A DNA stretch of 7,158 nucleotides, taken from contig JADZFP010000024.1 in the NCBI GenBank assembly GCA_020849825.1, positions 1 to 7,158 of the forward strand, written 5' to 3'. The notes below the pieces were generated by a model. The model did no database searches and had not been told where the DNA came from. It was given only the letters and a program-made list of their open reading frames with translations. Source of the stretch: Saprospiraceae bacterium (GTDB lineage Bacteria; Bacteroidota; Bacteroidia; Chitinophagales; Saprospiraceae). This document shows positions 6,097 to 7,158 of this stretch, piece after piece; positions within the stretch are counted from its first letter, which is position 1, and the number at the start of each line of letters is the position of its first letter. The translations under genes and the position numbers were made by a program.

Positions 6097-7158
6097 TTAC
6101 CGGACAAATGCCGCCGCGATGCCGCCGTCGACGTTCAGCATGTTGCCGGTGGATTTGGACAACAGTCCGCCGACAAAGGCGAAGCAGGCGTTGGCGATGT
6201 CTTCGGGCAGGATGACCTCATTGAGCAGCGTGCGTTTGGCGTAGTAGGCGGGCAGTTCTTCCACGCTGATACCGTAGGCTTTAGCCCGCCCTTCGGCCCA
6301 GCCTCCGGCCCAGATATTGGAGCCGGCGATCACGGCGTCGGGGTTGACGGTGTTGACGCGGATGCGGTCGGGGCCCAGTTCGGCGGCCAGCAGGCGCGAG
6401 AGCTGGGCCTGGGCGGCTTTGGCCGAACCGTAGCCCGCGTTGTTGGGCCCGGCGACCAGGGCATTTTTGGAAACGATATTGAGGATGTCGCCGCCCGTTT
6501 TTTGCTTTTTCATGATCGAAACACCGCTTTTGCTGCACAAAAACTGCCCTTTTACCAAAATGTCGTACAGACGGTCCCAGTCTGCTTCCTCATGTGCTTC
6601 CAGTGGTTTGGACAGCGAAATGCCGGCATTGTTGACCACAATGTCGACGCCGCCAAACGCCAGGCAAGCCGCCTGAAATGCCGCTTCGACGGAGGCCGGC
6701 CGACTCACGTCGAGCACGGTGGCAGCCACGACATCCTTGCCGAAGGTTTTTACAAACGCTTCTTTTGCCGCCGCCAGCCGCGCCTCGTCGATGTCGTTCA
6801 GTACCACGCAGGCGCCTTCTTCGGCAAATTTCCGCGCCACGGCCATCCCGATGCCGCCGCCGCTGCCGGTCACCAGCGCGACCTTGCCCGAAAGCGGTTT
6901 GGGTTTGGGCATGCGCTGCAGTTTGGCCTCCTCCAGCAGCCAGTATTCAATGTTGAAAGCCTCCTGTTCGGGCAATCCCCGGTACGCGCTCACGGCCTCC
7001 GCGCCGCGCATCACGTTGATGGCATTGATGTAAAATTCGGCGGCCACGCGGGCGGTTTGTTTGTCTTTGGCAAAGGTAAACATGCCCAGTCCGGGCGCCA
7101 GCAACACCACCGGGTTGGGGTCGCGCATGGCCGGGCTGTCGGGGTGTTTGCAGCGTTC
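6097..7158 (-). CDS. rhaD: Bifunctional rhamnulose-1-phosphate aldolase/short-chain dehydrogenase, C-terminal half (partial)
   Basis: The frame is open to the right edge, so the true start is beyond base 7158; 353 residues are visible, about half of the usual ~700. The first ~80 residues (HPDSPAMRDPNPVVLLAPGLGMFTFAK..., AAEFYINAINVM) are the end of the aldolase part and linker of the TIGR02632-type fusion. A short-chain dehydrogenase domain follows: NAD(P) loop TGSGGGIG (visible residues 97-104), NNAG (176-179), catalytic Ser230 in NIVSKNALVAG, and Tyr243 and Lys247 in YGSAKAAQ; the tail GNMLNVDGGIAAAFVR is typical of SDRs. The aldolase half splits L-rhamnulose-1-phosphate into DHAP and L-lactaldehyde, and the dehydrogenase half is thought to oxidise lactaldehyde to lactate. 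An Asp (NDID) after the second strand suggests preference for NAD. It is the upstream partner of the kinase (37-bp gap, same strand). A related SDR fusion for another sugar cannot be fully excluded, but the rhaT context supports rhamnose. Confidence 0.92.
   Translation of the reverse strand, partial: ERCKHPDSPAMRDPNPVVLLAPGLGMFTFAKDKQTARVAAEFYINAINVMRGAEAVSAYRGLPEQEAFNIEYWLLEEAKLQRMPKPKPLSGKVALVTGSGGGIGMAVARKFAEEGACVVLNDIDEARLAAAKEAFVKTFGKDVVAATVLDVSRPASVEAAFQAACLAFGGVDIVVNNAGISLSKPLEAHEEADWDRLYDILVKGQFLCSKSGVSIMKKQKTGGDILNIVSKNALVAGPNNAGYGSAKAAQAQLSRLLAAELGPDRIRVNTVNPDAVIAGSNIWAGGWAEGRAKAYGISVEELPAYYAKRTLLNEVILPEDIANACFAFVGGLLSKSTGNMLNVDGGIAAAFVR

Noticed and set aside
5097..6215. Long + strand open frame (372 codons) opposite the kinase gene
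   Set aside because: It lies antisense to the well-supported kinase and runs into the aldolase gene. Its product is rich in Arg, Gln, Val and Ala with no recognisable motif, as expected of a shadow frame in GC-rich coding DNA.

Overview
The window most likely comes from a Bacteroidota chromosome, probably a Saprospira/Lewinella-like or Chitinophaga-like lineage. Four things support this: a type IX secretion (T9SS) C-terminal sorting domain at the left edge, near absence of Shine-Dalgarno sequences before starts, a Bacteroidota-type -7 promoter box (TAnnTTTG) before the tetR gene, and a Bacteroidota-style rhamnose cluster with a fused aldolase/dehydrogenase. The genus is an inference; no rRNA or other marker gene is present.

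Layout. Positions 1-1787 are read on the + strand: the end of a large secreted T9SS cargo protein (1-438), a small cysteine-rich protein of unknown function (508-936) closed by a strong intrinsic terminator (981-1021), and an exported SGNH/GDSL hydrolase (1116-1787). From 1792 to the right edge every gene is on the - strand. The two blocks converge with only 4 bp between stop codons and no terminator visible there. In transcription order (right to left) the - strand block holds a fused rhamnulose-1-phosphate aldolase/short-chain dehydrogenase cut by the window edge (6097-7158), an FGGY sugar kinase (4809-6059), the L-rhamnose:H+ symporter RhaT (3769-4812), then a TetR-family regulator (3096-3686) and a 12-helix MFS transporter (1792-3057).

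How the genes work together. The three right-hand genes form an L-rhamnose uptake and catabolism operon: RhaT imports the sugar, the kinase phosphorylates (presumably) L-rhamnulose, and the fusion protein cleaves rhamnulose-1-phosphate to DHAP and L-lactaldehyde and probably oxidises the latter. The isomerase is not in the window and is expected further upstream (beyond 7158). The tetR-MFS pair looks like an independent, self-regulated efflux unit. A perfect 9-bp inverted repeat with a 4-bp spacer lies immediately upstream of tetR, filling most of the spacer of a putative promoter and touching its -7 box.

Main points for a second look: the FGGY kinase stops right after its adenosine-binding motif, apparently short of the usual C-terminal tail, and its stop overlaps the rhaT start (ATGA); the tetR operator/promoter arrangement predicts a nearly leaderless transcript; and the small Cys-rich protein is unassigned. 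I saw no RNA genes, CRISPR arrays, insertion sequences or integration sites, and nothing that convincingly amounts to a wholly new system. No stretch longer than 300 bases lacks a gene.
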